From positions 1,550,001 to 1,614,000 of the forward strand of contig NZ_CP042436.1 in NCBI RefSeq assembly GCF_007971025.1: 64,000 nt of DNA, read 5' to 3'. Below are positions 51,652 to 61,368 of this stretch, piece by piece. The notes below the pieces were generated by a model that worked only from the letters and a program-made list of their open reading frames with translations, had not been told where the DNA came from and searched no databases. Made by a program: the position numbers and the translations under genes. The DNA is from Mucilaginibacter ginsenosidivorans (GTDB lineage: Bacteria; Bacteroidota; Bacteroidia; Sphingobacteriales; Sphingobacteriaceae). Position 1 is the stretch's first letter; each line of letters begins with the position of its first letter.

Positions 51652-53727
51652 ATGAGTAAGACCGACCAAGAAAAAGCCTCAGAATATCTGGAATTATTTA
51701 GGATTACAGAATTCAAATTTATTATCGGGATTTTCGAAAGCGGCATTACGTTTTATAAGCAGCAAATCAGAGCATTAAATATTTTTGATGCGCTCAAGAA
51801 AACAGGAAAAATCCCCAGTGATAAAAACTTTACAATAGCGATTATTGGAGGAGGGATTGCTGGTTTAACATTTGCTGCTGCAGCCTTAAAGTCGAAGAAT
51901 AAGGTTTATTTATTCGAGGAGGGTTCTCAAACATTAAATATACAAGCTGGTTGTACAAATAGAGATATCCATCCCTATTTATATGATTGGCCGGCAGAGA
52001 ACGCTACCCAAACACGGACAAATTTGCCAGTATTAAATTGGCACCACGATACTGCAGCGAATGTTGTCAAATCTGTAAAAAAGGAATTTCAAGCAATTTT
52101 ATTGAAAGCCAGGAAAGTTAACCCTGACTGCTATGAAGAACATTGTAACGCAAAAGAAATTAAAATTATAGAACGCGCTAGTGGGAAGCATTTTGAAATT
52201 GTCGGTAAAACGGAAAGTCGTTACGCTGTTCAAAATATAGATCTTTATGCAGACCTCGTTATTTATGCGATTGGATACGGAATTGAAAAAGGTGTCACAG
52301 CCAAGAATAAATCAGAATCGTACTGGAGAGATACGTCAATAAAGCAAGACGATCTTTCAAAAACAAATTATCTGATATCCGGTACAGGTGATGGAGCTCT
52401 TATAGATTTGTTTACTATACTCATCAGGGATTTTTCTTACGATTCTTTTTTGAATATTTTACACAGCAAGGCAGCCGGTAAGAAGCTATTAAAGCACCTT
52501 GTTGAGATAAGACGTAAAAGACTAACAGGTAAAAATTTGAATGATGATTTTTACCAGACAGAGTTTTCGGCAATTAATCCAAATGAATATTCTTATATAA
52601 TTGATGAATATACAAGGAAAGAGTTTTTCACCAAATTGGATGCTTCAGTTAACGTTTATTTATTCGGCCTACAGGATAGGTTCAATCAAATATTGAATTA
52701 TAAAAGAATCTCTTTAATAAATGCGTTTGTTGCCTATATTTTATACAAATACGACAAGTTCTTATATGATAAAAAATTGGACATTACTAATCCCAAGTTC
52801 GAAAATGTCCCTATAACAGGTGATTGTAAGATTATTATCAGGGAGGGAACAAATAAGAAAAATCTTTATCATAAGGCTAAATTTTCATTTACCGAGTACC
52901 GGCAGTTAGTTAAAATCAGGGCGTTACAGCGTAAAAGTGCTGAGCATGGCATGATTCAAATAAATTGGGATGAAGATACCTTTAACACCTATTTTAATGA
53001 GAAAAAGAGACAGCATCATTTATCAAGATACACAAAATCTATTTGCTCTGTTTTTGTAGACATATTAGGCAGCTCCATTTCCGAACATTATAAGGATGAA
53101 AAAAATTTACGGGTAACCATTCATAGAGTATTGAGTATAGATACCAAACTATATTATCAAATGCTGACCCCTTACTTCCAAATCCAAGAAGATGGCAGGA
53201 AAAACAATAAAGTTGGAACAGTTTATAAAATTGACAAGGGCAATGTAGGTTATTCAATCAGAACAGGTCTGCCTCTTTGGGTGAAAAATATTGATGACGA
53301 CCTATTTAACGCCTTGATGACTAATTTAAATATTGAAAAGAAATATAATTTTAAAAGCTCTCCGAAAACCATTCTTACGATCCCGATCGTTGCCAAGTAT
53401 AAAGGCGCGAAAACTGGAACTACCAAACCTTATTATGCTTGTAACTGTGTCATTTACATGGATTCAAGTGATGATAGCTTTTTTGATAGTTCAGTGATTC
53501 AAAATATGATACTTAAAATTTGTGAAACTTTTATAAATACTTTGAAGGTAGAAATGGTAAATGAAGATATACAAATGGCAGCCGTTGATTTTGAGCCTTT
53601 AAAATTCAATCGGGGAGAAGACATTGTGAATAAATGTATAATGGACCTGCAGGACTTCGCTTATTTAACAATACCTAATCGACAACTGGAATTAGATAAA
53701 TATTCTTCGTTTGAAATGGTTCTTTAA
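51652..53727 (+). CDS. Two-domain flavoprotein, unknown
   Basis: The 691-aa protein has an N-terminal Rossmann fold (IAIIGGGIAGLTFAAAALKSKNKVYLFEE, GGGIAG 66-71 and acidic residues at the end of the second strand) typical of FAD-dependent amine oxidase/monooxygenase-type enzymes. The C-terminal ~250 residues (VTIHRVLSI..., TILTIPIVAKYKG, ACNCVIYMDS) look GAF-like. I do not recognise this combination. A FAD enzyme with a sensor-like domain on a defence island could be an effector, but nothing proves it. Low GC as in the RiPP cluster. Confidence 0.55.
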   Translation: MSKTDQEKASEYLELFRITEFKFIIGIFESGITFYKQQIRALNIFDALKKTGKIPSDKNFTIAIIGGGIAGLTFAAAALKSKNKVYLFEEGSQTLNIQAGCTNRDIHPYLYDWPAENATQTRTNLPVLNWHHDTAANVVKSVKKEFQAILLKARKVNPDCYEEHCNAKEIKIIERASGKHFEIVGKTESRYAVQNIDLYADLVIYAIGYGIEKGVTAKNKSESYWRDTSIKQDDLSKTNYLISGTGDGALIDLFTILIRDFSYDSFLNILHSKAAGKKLLKHLVEIRRKRLTGKNLNDDFYQTEFSAINPNEYSYIIDEYTRKEFFTKLDASVNVYLFGLQDRFNQILNYKRISLINAFVAYILYKYDKFLYDKKLDITNPKFENVPITGDCKIIIREGTNKKNLYHKAKFSFTEYRQLVKIRALQRKSAEHGMIQINWDEDTFNTYFNEKKRQHHLSRYTKSICSVFVDILGSSISEHYKDEKNLRVTIHRVLSIDTKLYYQMLTPYFQIQEDGRKNNKVGTVYKIDKGNVGYSIRTGLPLWVKNIDDDLFNALMTNLNIEKKYNFKSSPKTILTIPIVAKYKGAKTGTTKPYYACNCVIYMDSSDDSFFDSSVIQNMILKICETFINTLKVEMVNEDIQMAAVDFEPLKFNRGEDIVNKCIMDLQDFAYLTIPNRQLELDKYSSFEMVL

Positions 53728-53760
53728 ATATTACTCGGCCCGACCAGACCATGATTCACA

Positions 53761-53907
53761 ATGGATTTATTCCGATCCGGAGCAATAAAGCAACAAACCC
53801 ATTTATCCGTTCTAAAAACATTCGCAATTGTAGCCAATATCTATCCTGATCCGAGAGGAATAATCCTTCAAAACCTGCTGAATGAGCACTTTCCCATTTA
53901 TAATTAA
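53761..53907 (+). CDS. Small ORF (48 aa) directly before the beta-helix gene
   Basis: ATG at 53761 to TAA at 53905-53907, 12 nt before the next start. The peptide has a hydrophobic middle (HLSVLKTFAIVANIYPDP) and a polar end (GIILQNLLNEHFPIYN). Position, close spacing to the next gene and protein-like composition support it. It may be a cofactor or immunity peptide for the following membrane protein. Function unknown. Confidence 0.4.
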   Translation: MDLFRSGAIKQQTHLSVLKTFAIVANIYPDPRGIILQNLLNEHFPIYN

Positions 53908-53919
53908 ATTTCATCACAT

Positions 53920-55596
53920 ATGGTCACCAAGAAGAAATTTCTCATAAAAAGCGCAGAAGATGTGCTCAATATCCTGCGCAAGAATAAAAACGTATTTGTC
54001 TTCTCTGAGTGCGAAATCAACGTCGGTATCAATGTATATGAGATTATAAAAGATAACCCGGTCGAAGGCATAGAGATTATCTTGGGAATGAATGAGATTC
54101 AGCAAACCGATTTAATGTCAGCACGCATAACCCCGGGCCTATACATCACTAATTTGAAATTTACCAAATCTTTTGGCGTTTTCAACTCTCTCCTAAGCGG
54201 CCCCGTTCTAATTAACAATGTAATTTTTGAAAAGGGGTTGCAATTTCATCATAATGAATATAGAGAACGTGTGAATTTTACGGAGATCGATGTTAAAGGC
54301 GAGGCTTCTTTTGTAAGTACCCTTGCGCGCAGCACATTTACCGTAACAAAGTCTATGCTTCCTTTGATGAAGCCGGGTTTCAAATATTCTTTATTTGAAC
54401 AAGACGTTTTTCTATTTGATTCGCAGTTTCCAAAGGGTCTGGACTTGAGTTCTTGTCACTTTAAAAAAAAATTGGAAATCAGCCATGGCCAGTTAGCGGG
54501 CGTTGTAGATGTATCTCATTGTCGTGTTGGTCATTTTGTCCTTACCGGTGCTTTTAAGGGCGATAAGCCCATCATGATAAACGATCTCAATGTAGGCGAT
54601 ACGGTTTTTGAACAACAGGTACAATTACATAATCTAAGCCTCACAGGCACGCTTCGTGGAACGAGAGCTGTTTTTGAAAAAGAGTTGTATATCGACCACA
54701 GTGTATTCAATAGCCATGTGCGTTTTCCAGCAGTCACCGCCCAAGGGATTGTCATGGTCGAGCATTGTAAGTTTGAACAGGATCTAAGCTTTTCTCATGG
54801 TTTATTGGAAAAGGCTTTATCATTTACCGATACGGCCTACAACGGAAGTTTATGGTTTACCGGGGCAAAGATTAATGACAACATTTGGATCGGTGCCAAT
54901 CTCCGGGCCGAAAACGCGGTCTCTTTTCAGGGCACAATTGGTTTCGAAGCCAGCAATATTTCTGCTAACTCCATCGTACGGATATTTCACATTAACACCG
55001 TTAATAACGTTCAAGGAAAACTTCAGATGCAAAGTGCTTTAATTAAGGGCCTGATGGATATAAGAAATGTTTACTTAAAAGAGATTAGTCTGGATGGAAC
55101 AGTAGTGACCGGCAACTTACAAGCTAACGGCACGCTCGCACCTTTCGTAACTGACTGGCACGGTGCCCGGTTGCTAAAAAATGAAGCCAAAAAAATCAAC
55201 AATAGCATTTCTGCCTTGGCCTATTATCGCCGCGAAATGGAACTACACGCGAAGGATTTGCATTTTCGTCAAACAGGTGACTGGCTTTTATTAAAACTTA
55301 ACGCCTGGTCCAATCGGTACGGCACCAGTTGGCTGATAGGGTTAAGTTTTACGGTTGCAACCGGATTTGTTTGCTTTTATTTCTTTACATTAAGCGTCCA
55401 CAATTTCCGTTTTGTTCAGCCGGACTGGCCAGGTTTTCTACAATACTTTTGGTTGCCTAATGGTCTTGACGGATTGATTAATACCAATCATACCGTCAAC
55501 GGTGGTTTTATCGGAGCGTTATTCTTTCTGTTAGGGAAAATTTTGATTGCTTATGGTATCTATCAAACCATAGCGGCATTCAGAAAATATTTATAG
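53920..55596 (+). CDS. Beta-helix (pentapeptide-like) protein with C-terminal membrane domain
   Basis: The 558-aa protein has many 20-residue coils with alternating hydrophobic residues (for example ITNLKFTKSFGVFNSLLSG; FTGAKINDNIWIGANLRAE), which fits a right-handed beta-helix. Near residue 435 comes AYYRREMELHAKDL, a linker seen in pentapeptide-repeat ion-channel-like proteins. It is followed by three or so membrane helices (LIGLSFTVATGFVCFYFFTL, ALFFLLGKILIAYGIYQTI). Cell-envelope effector in defence is one possibility. Function unknown. Confidence 0.6.
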   Translation: MVTKKKFLIKSAEDVLNILRKNKNVFVFSECEINVGINVYEIIKDNPVEGIEIILGMNEIQQTDLMSARITPGLYITNLKFTKSFGVFNSLLSGPVLINNVIFEKGLQFHHNEYRERVNFTEIDVKGEASFVSTLARSTFTVTKSMLPLMKPGFKYSLFEQDVFLFDSQFPKGLDLSSCHFKKKLEISHGQLAGVVDVSHCRVGHFVLTGAFKGDKPIMINDLNVGDTVFEQQVQLHNLSLTGTLRGTRAVFEKELYIDHSVFNSHVRFPAVTAQGIVMVEHCKFEQDLSFSHGLLEKALSFTDTAYNGSLWFTGAKINDNIWIGANLRAENAVSFQGTIGFEASNISANSIVRIFHINTVNNVQGKLQMQSALIKGLMDIRNVYLKEISLDGTVVTGNLQANGTLAPFVTDWHGARLLKNEAKKINNSISALAYYRREMELHAKDLHFRQTGDWLLLKLNAWSNRYGTSWLIGLSFTVATGFVCFYFFTLSVHNFRFVQPDWPGFLQYFWLPNGLDGLINTNHTVNGGFIGALFFLLGKILIAYGIYQTIAAFRKYL

Positions 55597-55666
55597 AGAA
55601 ATTGGATATTATTTTCATTTGAAGATCAGGAATTTTGGAGCCGGAGGCACTACAACTGCTTTATGA

Positions 55667-57070
55667 TTACATAAAATACTTGAATTCGTAAGGCTTATTT
55701 ACCAATTGATTCATCCTTTTAATGGTTGTCGCAAGTACTTTCGCATACCCCAGGGTAACGGGAAGCCTGTCGTACATAGCATCATGGTTCCAATTCATTT
55801 TGGTTAAACCCATAATAGCCTGACAGTTTCTGTCCCAGCCACCTTCTCCAGCAAATCGTCTTATCATTAATGGCGATGGGATATTTTTCCCTTCCTTGAA
55901 AAAGTTTTTGCCAGATAACAGAATATTACCTTGCGTCCATAACAGCACTTCCTGAGCGCCGGTCTGTAAGTAAGCGCCTCTGTCTAATGGATACATATCG
56001 GGTTGCTTAAATTTCCCTTTTTCAATATATTTTATTCCACGCCAATTGGTATCTTGAACTACCTGTAATAATTCAAGATTGATGTTGCCGGGAATTGCAT
56101 CAAATGCTCCGTCGATCTCATTTTGAGTGAATTGTGATGTTTTATGTACAATTAATCGAGAAGGACGTCTCCCCGCATGTTTTCTTTGATACAATTCAAG
56201 GCTTCTGGACATCAATCGCCTCATTTCCGCCCGGGATAAGAAAGGATTTTCCCCCTTTACACTTTCGATTTCTGCGGCATCGTATGCAATGAATTCGAGA
56301 CCGGTTCCGTCCCCGTCAAAGACTTGACTGCAGCAAGTGGTATATTCGAATTTACTGGTATGGGTATTCATTCGCATAGCATAGCTTAATCCAATAAAAG
56401 CGGAGTTTTGATCTAAAGAAGTAAGTTTCCAAGGTATCCCGCCGGCCTTTACATACAATGCAATGGAGAGGCGCCACATAACGCTGCACCTGCATTTGTA
56501 TTTGATAGCACTACCTTCACGTACAACCTGAGTAGCTATGTTTTGCATCGCTGCTGTTGCTTTGATGAAGTCATGCAGGTCAAAACTGGTTTCGAGATTT
56601 TCAAACCCAGGCGACCACGTTTCGGGAAGATATATCATTAACACATCGAAATCAAGTTTTCGCCCAGCCATTTCTCTAATCGCCCTGCCGATTGTTTCAC
56701 TTAATGAAAGATAGGGTTCAATACCCGCTTTAAAAGCATCCTCTTTTTTTAAGGCGATACAGGTAGTCATCGCTGCCAGCTCGACCTTTGTTTTAAAAAT
56801 CTTTTCAATTCCGTCAAAGACTTCGAGATAAGCTTTACGTTCCTGGGGCATGTGGCTCCCGTGAAGCTCGCGTACTAGGTTTTCAAGGATTGGATAAGTA
56901 CCCTCCGGATAGATGGCGGCAACTCGTATTTTGGGAAGGTTATTTAATTTGTATGAGTAAGGACCAAACGTTTTTAATCCCTTTAATGGATGGGTTTCTA
57001 TTCCACCTGAAAATGCTTCAAAAGACAATTTTGGTTCAGGAATTACCTGATAGCCTGGAAATTCTGCCAT
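55667..57070 (-). CDS. Short prokaryotic Argonaute (MID-PIWI)
   Basis: The 467-aa protein is a short pAgo with MID and PIWI domains only. The MID region holds GRAIREMAG, and PIWI features are seen in AFIGLSYAMR and the RRFAGEGGWDRNCQAIMGLTKMNWNHDAMYDRLPVTLGYAKVLA C-terminal part. The family's PIWI lacks nuclease residues. It overlaps the SIR2-APAZ stop by one base (TAATG), so the two are co-expressed. It binds guide and target nucleic acid and activates the partner NADase. Confidence 0.88.
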   Translation of the reverse strand: MAEFPGYQVIPEPKLSFEAFSGGIETHPLKGLKTFGPYSYKLNNLPKIRVAAIYPEGTYPILENLVRELHGSHMPQERKAYLEVFDGIEKIFKTKVELAAMTTCIALKKEDAFKAGIEPYLSLSETIGRAIREMAGRKLDFDVLMIYLPETWSPGFENLETSFDLHDFIKATAAMQNIATQVVREGSAIKYKCRCSVMWRLSIALYVKAGGIPWKLTSLDQNSAFIGLSYAMRMNTHTSKFEYTTCCSQVFDGDGTGLEFIAYDAAEIESVKGENPFLSRAEMRRLMSRSLELYQRKHAGRRPSRLIVHKTSQFTQNEIDGAFDAIPGNINLELLQVVQDTNWRGIKYIEKGKFKQPDMYPLDRGAYLQTGAQEVLLWTQGNILLSGKNFFKEGKNIPSPLMIRRFAGEGGWDRNCQAIMGLTKMNWNHDAMYDRLPVTLGYAKVLATTIKRMNQLVNKPYEFKYFM

Positions 57071-58803
57071 TAGTAAGATCTTGAATATGCTGTAGTTTGT
57101 GCTATCTCGAATGTTGGGTTAACACCTGGTGTCATGGACGAAAATGTGCTGACTTTTACAACCTTTTCATCCCCAAAAATTATTTTGAGCCATCCGTTTA
57201 AAATAGTGTCAAATTTAGTATTGAACCACCTTGCCGTCGCTTCTTTTACAAAAGGTGCAACAAGTTTTTTTTCAGTTACGTCTGAAGTCTTTGCGACAAT
57301 AATTGTTGGCATCAACTGCAGCAACGGCTTGTTTAGTAGATAATGAATGTTTACCTCCAGTGCGACCGTCCACAATAATTTTGTTCGAGGGATATAACCG
57401 GTAATTGAACTTTCAAGGGCTTTGCTCAGCTGAATGAAATTTGCGTCATTAATCTTTTTGGGATCGGGTATAATTAACTGTCGCTCTCTTTTTCTTAAAT
57501 ATCTTAAGGGTTTATTATTAATGATCGCTTTTGCCAATGCAGTAACCATCAATTCTTTTGTTGACGAATCATCATACATCAAATCTTTTGAGGTGATTTG
57601 GTATAGATCCATTTCGAAGTCCCCATAATGCTTAAAGCAGCTTAAAAAATCGTCATCAGACCCAAATCCGATTATACCCGCTTTTTTTCTGACAGCCAGC
57701 AAATTGCTTTTTTGCTTCTTAATAACTTCCCTAACTTCTTTCATGTTTCCGGCTTCACATCTATACAGTCGGGCCGTCGCCGGATACTGCGTGATTTCCA
57801 GTGCGTTCAATCGGATGAGGGGGTATCGCTTACCTGGAATTGGCAATGGTTGATTAACCAATTGATGAGTTACGGTTAGTGGGCCAAGATCTTCAGATGC
57901 AATAGTATCAAACCCTTTTATGATATCTGCCCAAGCGGTGTCAAAGTTTTCGATCTCAACGAGTTCTGCATGTTTATTACAGGCTATGGCGGCATTTATC
58001 AATGCTTCCACTTCGGGTAGTGGTTTACTTCCTGCACGGATGAACCAAAAAAGCCCTCCTGGAAATGAGCTTGAAATTTTAAGCGCCTCATGTAAAACAT
58101 CCATAACAGATGAATCCCTTCCACTATAACCCATCACACATAACCCTTTTGTGTTTATCGTTAAAGCTAAAATCTCTCGCAATTTTTGATCTTGGGTTTG
58201 GAGTTCCTCGGACGTGTTTTTAAGCTTAGTAGAAAAATAATCCCCATGAAGCTTTACTATAATCGGACGTTTCCCTGATTGAAGAAATCGCATTCCATTC
58301 TCTCCGCTTTCAATATCAGCAGCATACCAATCTTCTAATTTGCTGAATTGGCCGGCAGCCGTATTTTCAAACGCTTTGTCAAAATTGGTTGTGAAAATGA
58401 TATTGATAAAACGGTGTTTCATCAATATACCAATAACTTTATGGCCATAGGTAAGCTGCATGCCACTTGTTTGCTGTCCTATATACTCACTCCGATCCAC
58501 AGGTGAGGCGAAAGCACGCTCGAAATAATAGGAATATTCTTCTACGCTGTCTACAGGCGGGCATTCTACCTGCCCATCAAAAAAAGCCTGGATCTGTTCC
58601 CGTATGGCGGGGTCAGTTAAATTACTAAAAAGCAATAAAGGGTATGATTGTTCAGCGCAATAAATTCGCCTTTTAAAATCCCAAATAAGGTCATAGGCGG
58701 ATGGAACACCTGCCGAAACAGAACTTCCCGCGCCGAAGAACCAAGCTAGATTATTAGCTCTTAGCGGGAAAAACTTTACAAATTCTGATAAAGGTATAGC
58801 CAA
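57070..58803 (-). CDS. SIR2-APAZ NADase partner of short Argonaute (SPARSA type)
   Basis: The 577-aa protein has an N-terminal SIR2 domain: FFGAGSSVSAGVPSAYDL (24-41), TTNFDKAFENT (N140) and H121. The C-terminal ~220 residues fit the APAZ domain that contacts Ago. In SPARSA systems invader-plasmid or phage DNA bound by Ago switches on NAD+ hydrolysis, killing the infected cell. The gene is first in the two-gene operon. Confidence 0.88.
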   Translation of the reverse strand: MAIPLSEFVKFFPLRANNLAWFFGAGSSVSAGVPSAYDLIWDFKRRIYCAEQSYPLLLFSNLTDPAIREQIQAFFDGQVECPPVDSVEEYSYYFERAFASPVDRSEYIGQQTSGMQLTYGHKVIGILMKHRFINIIFTTNFDKAFENTAAGQFSKLEDWYAADIESGENGMRFLQSGKRPIIVKLHGDYFSTKLKNTSEELQTQDQKLREILALTINTKGLCVMGYSGRDSSVMDVLHEALKISSSFPGGLFWFIRAGSKPLPEVEALINAAIACNKHAELVEIENFDTAWADIIKGFDTIASEDLGPLTVTHQLVNQPLPIPGKRYPLIRLNALEITQYPATARLYRCEAGNMKEVREVIKKQKSNLLAVRKKAGIIGFGSDDDFLSCFKHYGDFEMDLYQITSKDLMYDDSSTKELMVTALAKAIINNKPLRYLRKRERQLIIPDPKKINDANFIQLSKALESSITGYIPRTKLLWTVALEVNIHYLLNKPLLQLMPTIIVAKTSDVTEKKLVAPFVKEATARWFNTKFDTILNGWLKIIFGDEKVVKVSTFSSMTPGVNPTFEIAQTTAYSRSY

Positions 58804-58959
58804 TTGTTTAGAGTTGGTTTCGGATGTCGCAATATAGCGATAACTGGTAAAAGTTAAATGTTAATGCAACTATTCCGTCAATTTCTCTCCGACCTCTAAC
58901 CCCGTCGGACATTCCCCATCTCTCAATCTCCCACCTTTGCCCCATCAATCCCAAACAAG

Positions 58960-59295
58960 ATGAGTGCAACAGAACATAAACAAAAACTCGGCGGCCACAC
59001 ACAATTATTCGGCGAACAGTTAGTTACCCTCAAAGACCTCGACAATTTTAAAAACGACCTGCTATCCGAAGTCAAAAGGACAATCAGAGAAAGCGCTGGC
59101 CAGCCAACCAAACGCTGGCTCAAAACCAACGAAGTCAGGAAGATCCTTGGCATATCAATCACCACGTTATTGACTTTGCGCATCAATGGCGTCCTGCCCT
59201 ATTCCAAAATCGGCGGGGTGCTTTATTTCGACTATGATGATATCCTGAAGGTAATGGAAGAGCGCAAGGTTAATCATGGTCATGCAGTACGCTAA
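58960..59295 (+). CDS. HTH_17/excisionase-like protein of the mobilisation module
   Basis: The 111-aa protein has KRWLKTNEVRKILGISITTLLTLRINGVLPYSKIGGVLYF, a MerR/Xis-type HTH, paralogous to the one at 34971-35273. The N-terminus is a charged helix. It abuts the next gene (both share 59295). It probably regulates transfer genes or excision. Confidence 0.78.
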   Translation: MSATEHKQKLGGHTQLFGEQLVTLKDLDNFKNDLLSEVKRTIRESAGQPTKRWLKTNEVRKILGISITTLLTLRINGVLPYSKIGGVLYFDYDDILKVMEERKVNHGHAVR

Positions 59296-59531
59296 TGGGC
59301 AGCCACCAACAAGCAGGTTTAGGCGACCAGGTGCCGCCTGTATGGGAACATGTGCTGATCTTTTTCGACCAGGCTGGTTTACCTGAAACCGAAGCAAGGC
59401 GGTTTTATCAGCACTATCAGGAGATGCAATGGCAGGGCCTAAAAGGCGGTTTGATCCGCAACTGGAAAACCAAAGCGCAGGAATGGATATGGGAGATCAA
59501 ACTGCGAAACCCATATCTGCGGATCAAATAA
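59295..59531 (+). CDS. Small helical protein next to oriT
   Basis: The 78-aa protein has PVWEHVLIFFDQAGLPETEARRFYQHYQEMQWQGLKGGLIRNWKTKAQEW. This FyxxyxxxGWkxxk-xxixxWkxxv pattern also occurs in element replication and primase-associated proteins. It directly follows the HTH gene and precedes the oriT candidate. DNA binding is likely; exact role unknown. Confidence 0.6.
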   Translation: MGSHQQAGLGDQVPPVWEHVLIFFDQAGLPETEARRFYQHYQEMQWQGLKGGLIRNWKTKAQEWIWEIKLRNPYLRIK

Positions 59532-59607
59532 TAAAACAATTAACCAAAGACAACCGAAGGCAAGAGGCAAGTCCGCCAGGACGCAAAACGCCGCATCAGC
59601 GCGTTTA

Positions 59608-59646
59608 GCGAGATGTATTTTTGATTACATCAAAAAATAATCTCGC
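59608..59646. other. Hairpin in a candidate oriT
   Basis: GCGAGAT (59608-59614) pairs with ATCTCGC (59640-59646), and inside TATTTTTGAT pairs with ATCAAAAAATA around TAC. It lies in the 176-nt non-coding stretch (59532-59707) between the small protein and the MobC-like gene, where Bacteroidota mobilisation modules keep oriT. The nick site cannot be placed. Confidence 0.5.
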
Positions 59647-59707
59647 CCTGCGGGACCCGCCAAAATGCTCCAGAGTCGCATTTTTCAAACCGGTAAAATA
59701 ACCAAGA

Positions 59708-60115
59708 ATGGGTAGGAAGAAAGCAGCTAAGCCGAACGAAATGCTGACCGAAATCATCATGCTCAGGGTGACAAAAGCCACTTACGATAAGCTCGAAAAT
59801 ATCAGGTCAAAAAGCGATTGCCGGACCATTCCCGAGGTAGCTCGTAGGATCATCAACCTGGAGAAGATCATCTTTTTTAACAAGGATGCTTCGATGGATG
59901 CGCCCATGGAAATCCTGATCAGCATACAAAAAGAACTGAAAGCCATAGGCGTCAACATCAATCAGGTCACCCGGAATTTTAATAGCATGACCGGCGAACG
60001 GCAGCGCTGGTACCAGATCAAACGCGCCGCACAATATTACAGCCAGGTGGATACCAAAGTCAGCCTGCTTTTAACCATGATCTCCCAACTCGCGAAAAAA
60101 TGGTTGCAAAAATAA
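59708..60115 (+). CDS. MobC-like relaxosome accessory protein
   Basis: The 135-aa protein has a ribbon-helix-helix-like start (EIIMLRVTKATYDKLENI) and the MobC core GVNINQVTRNFNSMTGERQRW. It binds oriT and helps the relaxase open DNA. It overlaps the relaxase start by 16 nt. Confidence 0.85.
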   Translation: MGRKKAAKPNEMLTEIIMLRVTKATYDKLENIRSKSDCRTIPEVARRIINLEKIIFFNKDASMDAPMEILISIQKELKAIGVNINQVTRNFNSMTGERQRWYQIKRAAQYYSQVDTKVSLLLTMISQLAKKWLQK

Positions 60116-61365
60116 CGACCGGCAAGACGATCCGGGGTATCCTGAACTACAACGAAAACAAAGTGAAGGAGAGCCAGGCGCAATGCATAGGGGCAGGTAG
60201 TTATGGCATTGAACATGAAGAGCTAAGTTTTTACCAGAAGCTGAACCGCCTGGAGAACTTGCAGGAAAAGAACAGTAGGGTAAAAACGAATTCCGTACAT
60301 ATCTCGCTCAACTTTGATCCATCCGAAAAATTAAACAAACCACTACTCGCTGAGATTGCCAGTCGATATATGGAAAAGATCGGCTTCGGCAATCAACCGT
60401 ACCTGGTTTACGAACACCGGGATGCGGGGCACCCTCACGTGCACATCTTGACGACAAATGTGCAGGAGAACGGTAAAGCGATCAGCCTGCATAATATCGG
60501 AAGGGGGCGGTCAGAACTGGCAAGAAAAGAACTGGAGATAGAATACGGCCTTATACAGGCCGAAAGCCGTTCCCAAAAGCAGATGCAAGGCCTCAAACCT
60601 TTTCAGATTGAAAAGCTGCAATACGGGCAGACTGAAACCAAAAGGGCGATTACCAATATCGTCAACACCATTGTCCGCCAGTACAATTTCACGTCTTTAA
60701 CAGAATTCAACGCGGTATTAAAACAATACAATGTCATAGCTGACCGGGGCTATGAGCACACACGGATGTATCAGGGTAAAGGCTTAGTATATAGTGCTGT
60801 CGATGATCAGGGAAAAAAACTCGGTGTATCGATCAAGGCCAGTGCCATTTATAATAAGCCTACCTTAAATAACCTGGAAAAGCGATTCCTGAAAAATGAA
60901 CAAGGGCGCAAATTGTACAAAGAAATGCTTAAAGAACGCATTGATAAAGTATTAAACAGCTCTCCAAAGTTAAGCAGGAATGACCTGGAGCATCTATTAA
61001 AGAACGAAAACATCAAAGTTCTGTTCCGGGAAAATCAGCAGGGCAAGATTTATGGTATCACTTATATCGATCAATATAAAAAATCGGTATTCAATGGCAG
61101 CGACTTGGGGAAAGCCTATGCAGCTAATGCGATCACCGAACGACTCGTTACCATTGATCAATTGAAACATCAACAAGTGATGCAGAACCAAAATCGACAA
61201 ACTCAGTTAACCGGACCAATCACTCAACAGGGCGAACACACTAACCTTAATCAGCGAATATTGGAGGATTTACTGCAATCCCGGCGGCTCGATAACTACG
61301 TCCCCGGGCAGTTGCCTAAAAAGCAGAAGCGCAAAAAGAAAAGGGGACAACAACAAAGATTTTAA
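60100..61365 (+). CDS. Relaxase (MobP/MOB-type mobilisation nuclease)
   Basis: The 421-aa protein has the three-His motif HRDAGHPHVHIL (H111, H113, H115, also H106) and candidate catalytic Tyr residues at Y101/Y104. HISLNFDPSEKL is motif I-like. It nicks oriT and stays covalently bound. The C-terminus is basic (KKQKRKKKRGQQQ). It overlaps mobC and is followed by the coupling protein after 3 nt. Confidence 0.9.
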   Translation: MVAKITTGKTIRGILNYNENKVKESQAQCIGAGSYGIEHEELSFYQKLNRLENLQEKNSRVKTNSVHISLNFDPSEKLNKPLLAEIASRYMEKIGFGNQPYLVYEHRDAGHPHVHILTTNVQENGKAISLHNIGRGRSELARKELEIEYGLIQAESRSQKQMQGLKPFQIEKLQYGQTETKRAITNIVNTIVRQYNFTSLTEFNAVLKQYNVIADRGYEHTRMYQGKGLVYSAVDDQGKKLGVSIKASAIYNKPTLNNLEKRFLKNEQGRKLYKEMLKERIDKVLNSSPKLSRNDLEHLLKNENIKVLFRENQQGKIYGITYIDQYKKSVFNGSDLGKAYAANAITERLVTIDQLKHQQVMQNQNRQTQLTGPITQQGEHTNLNQRILEDLLQSRRLDNYVPGQLPKKQKRKKKRGQQQRF

Positions 61366-61368
61366 ACT

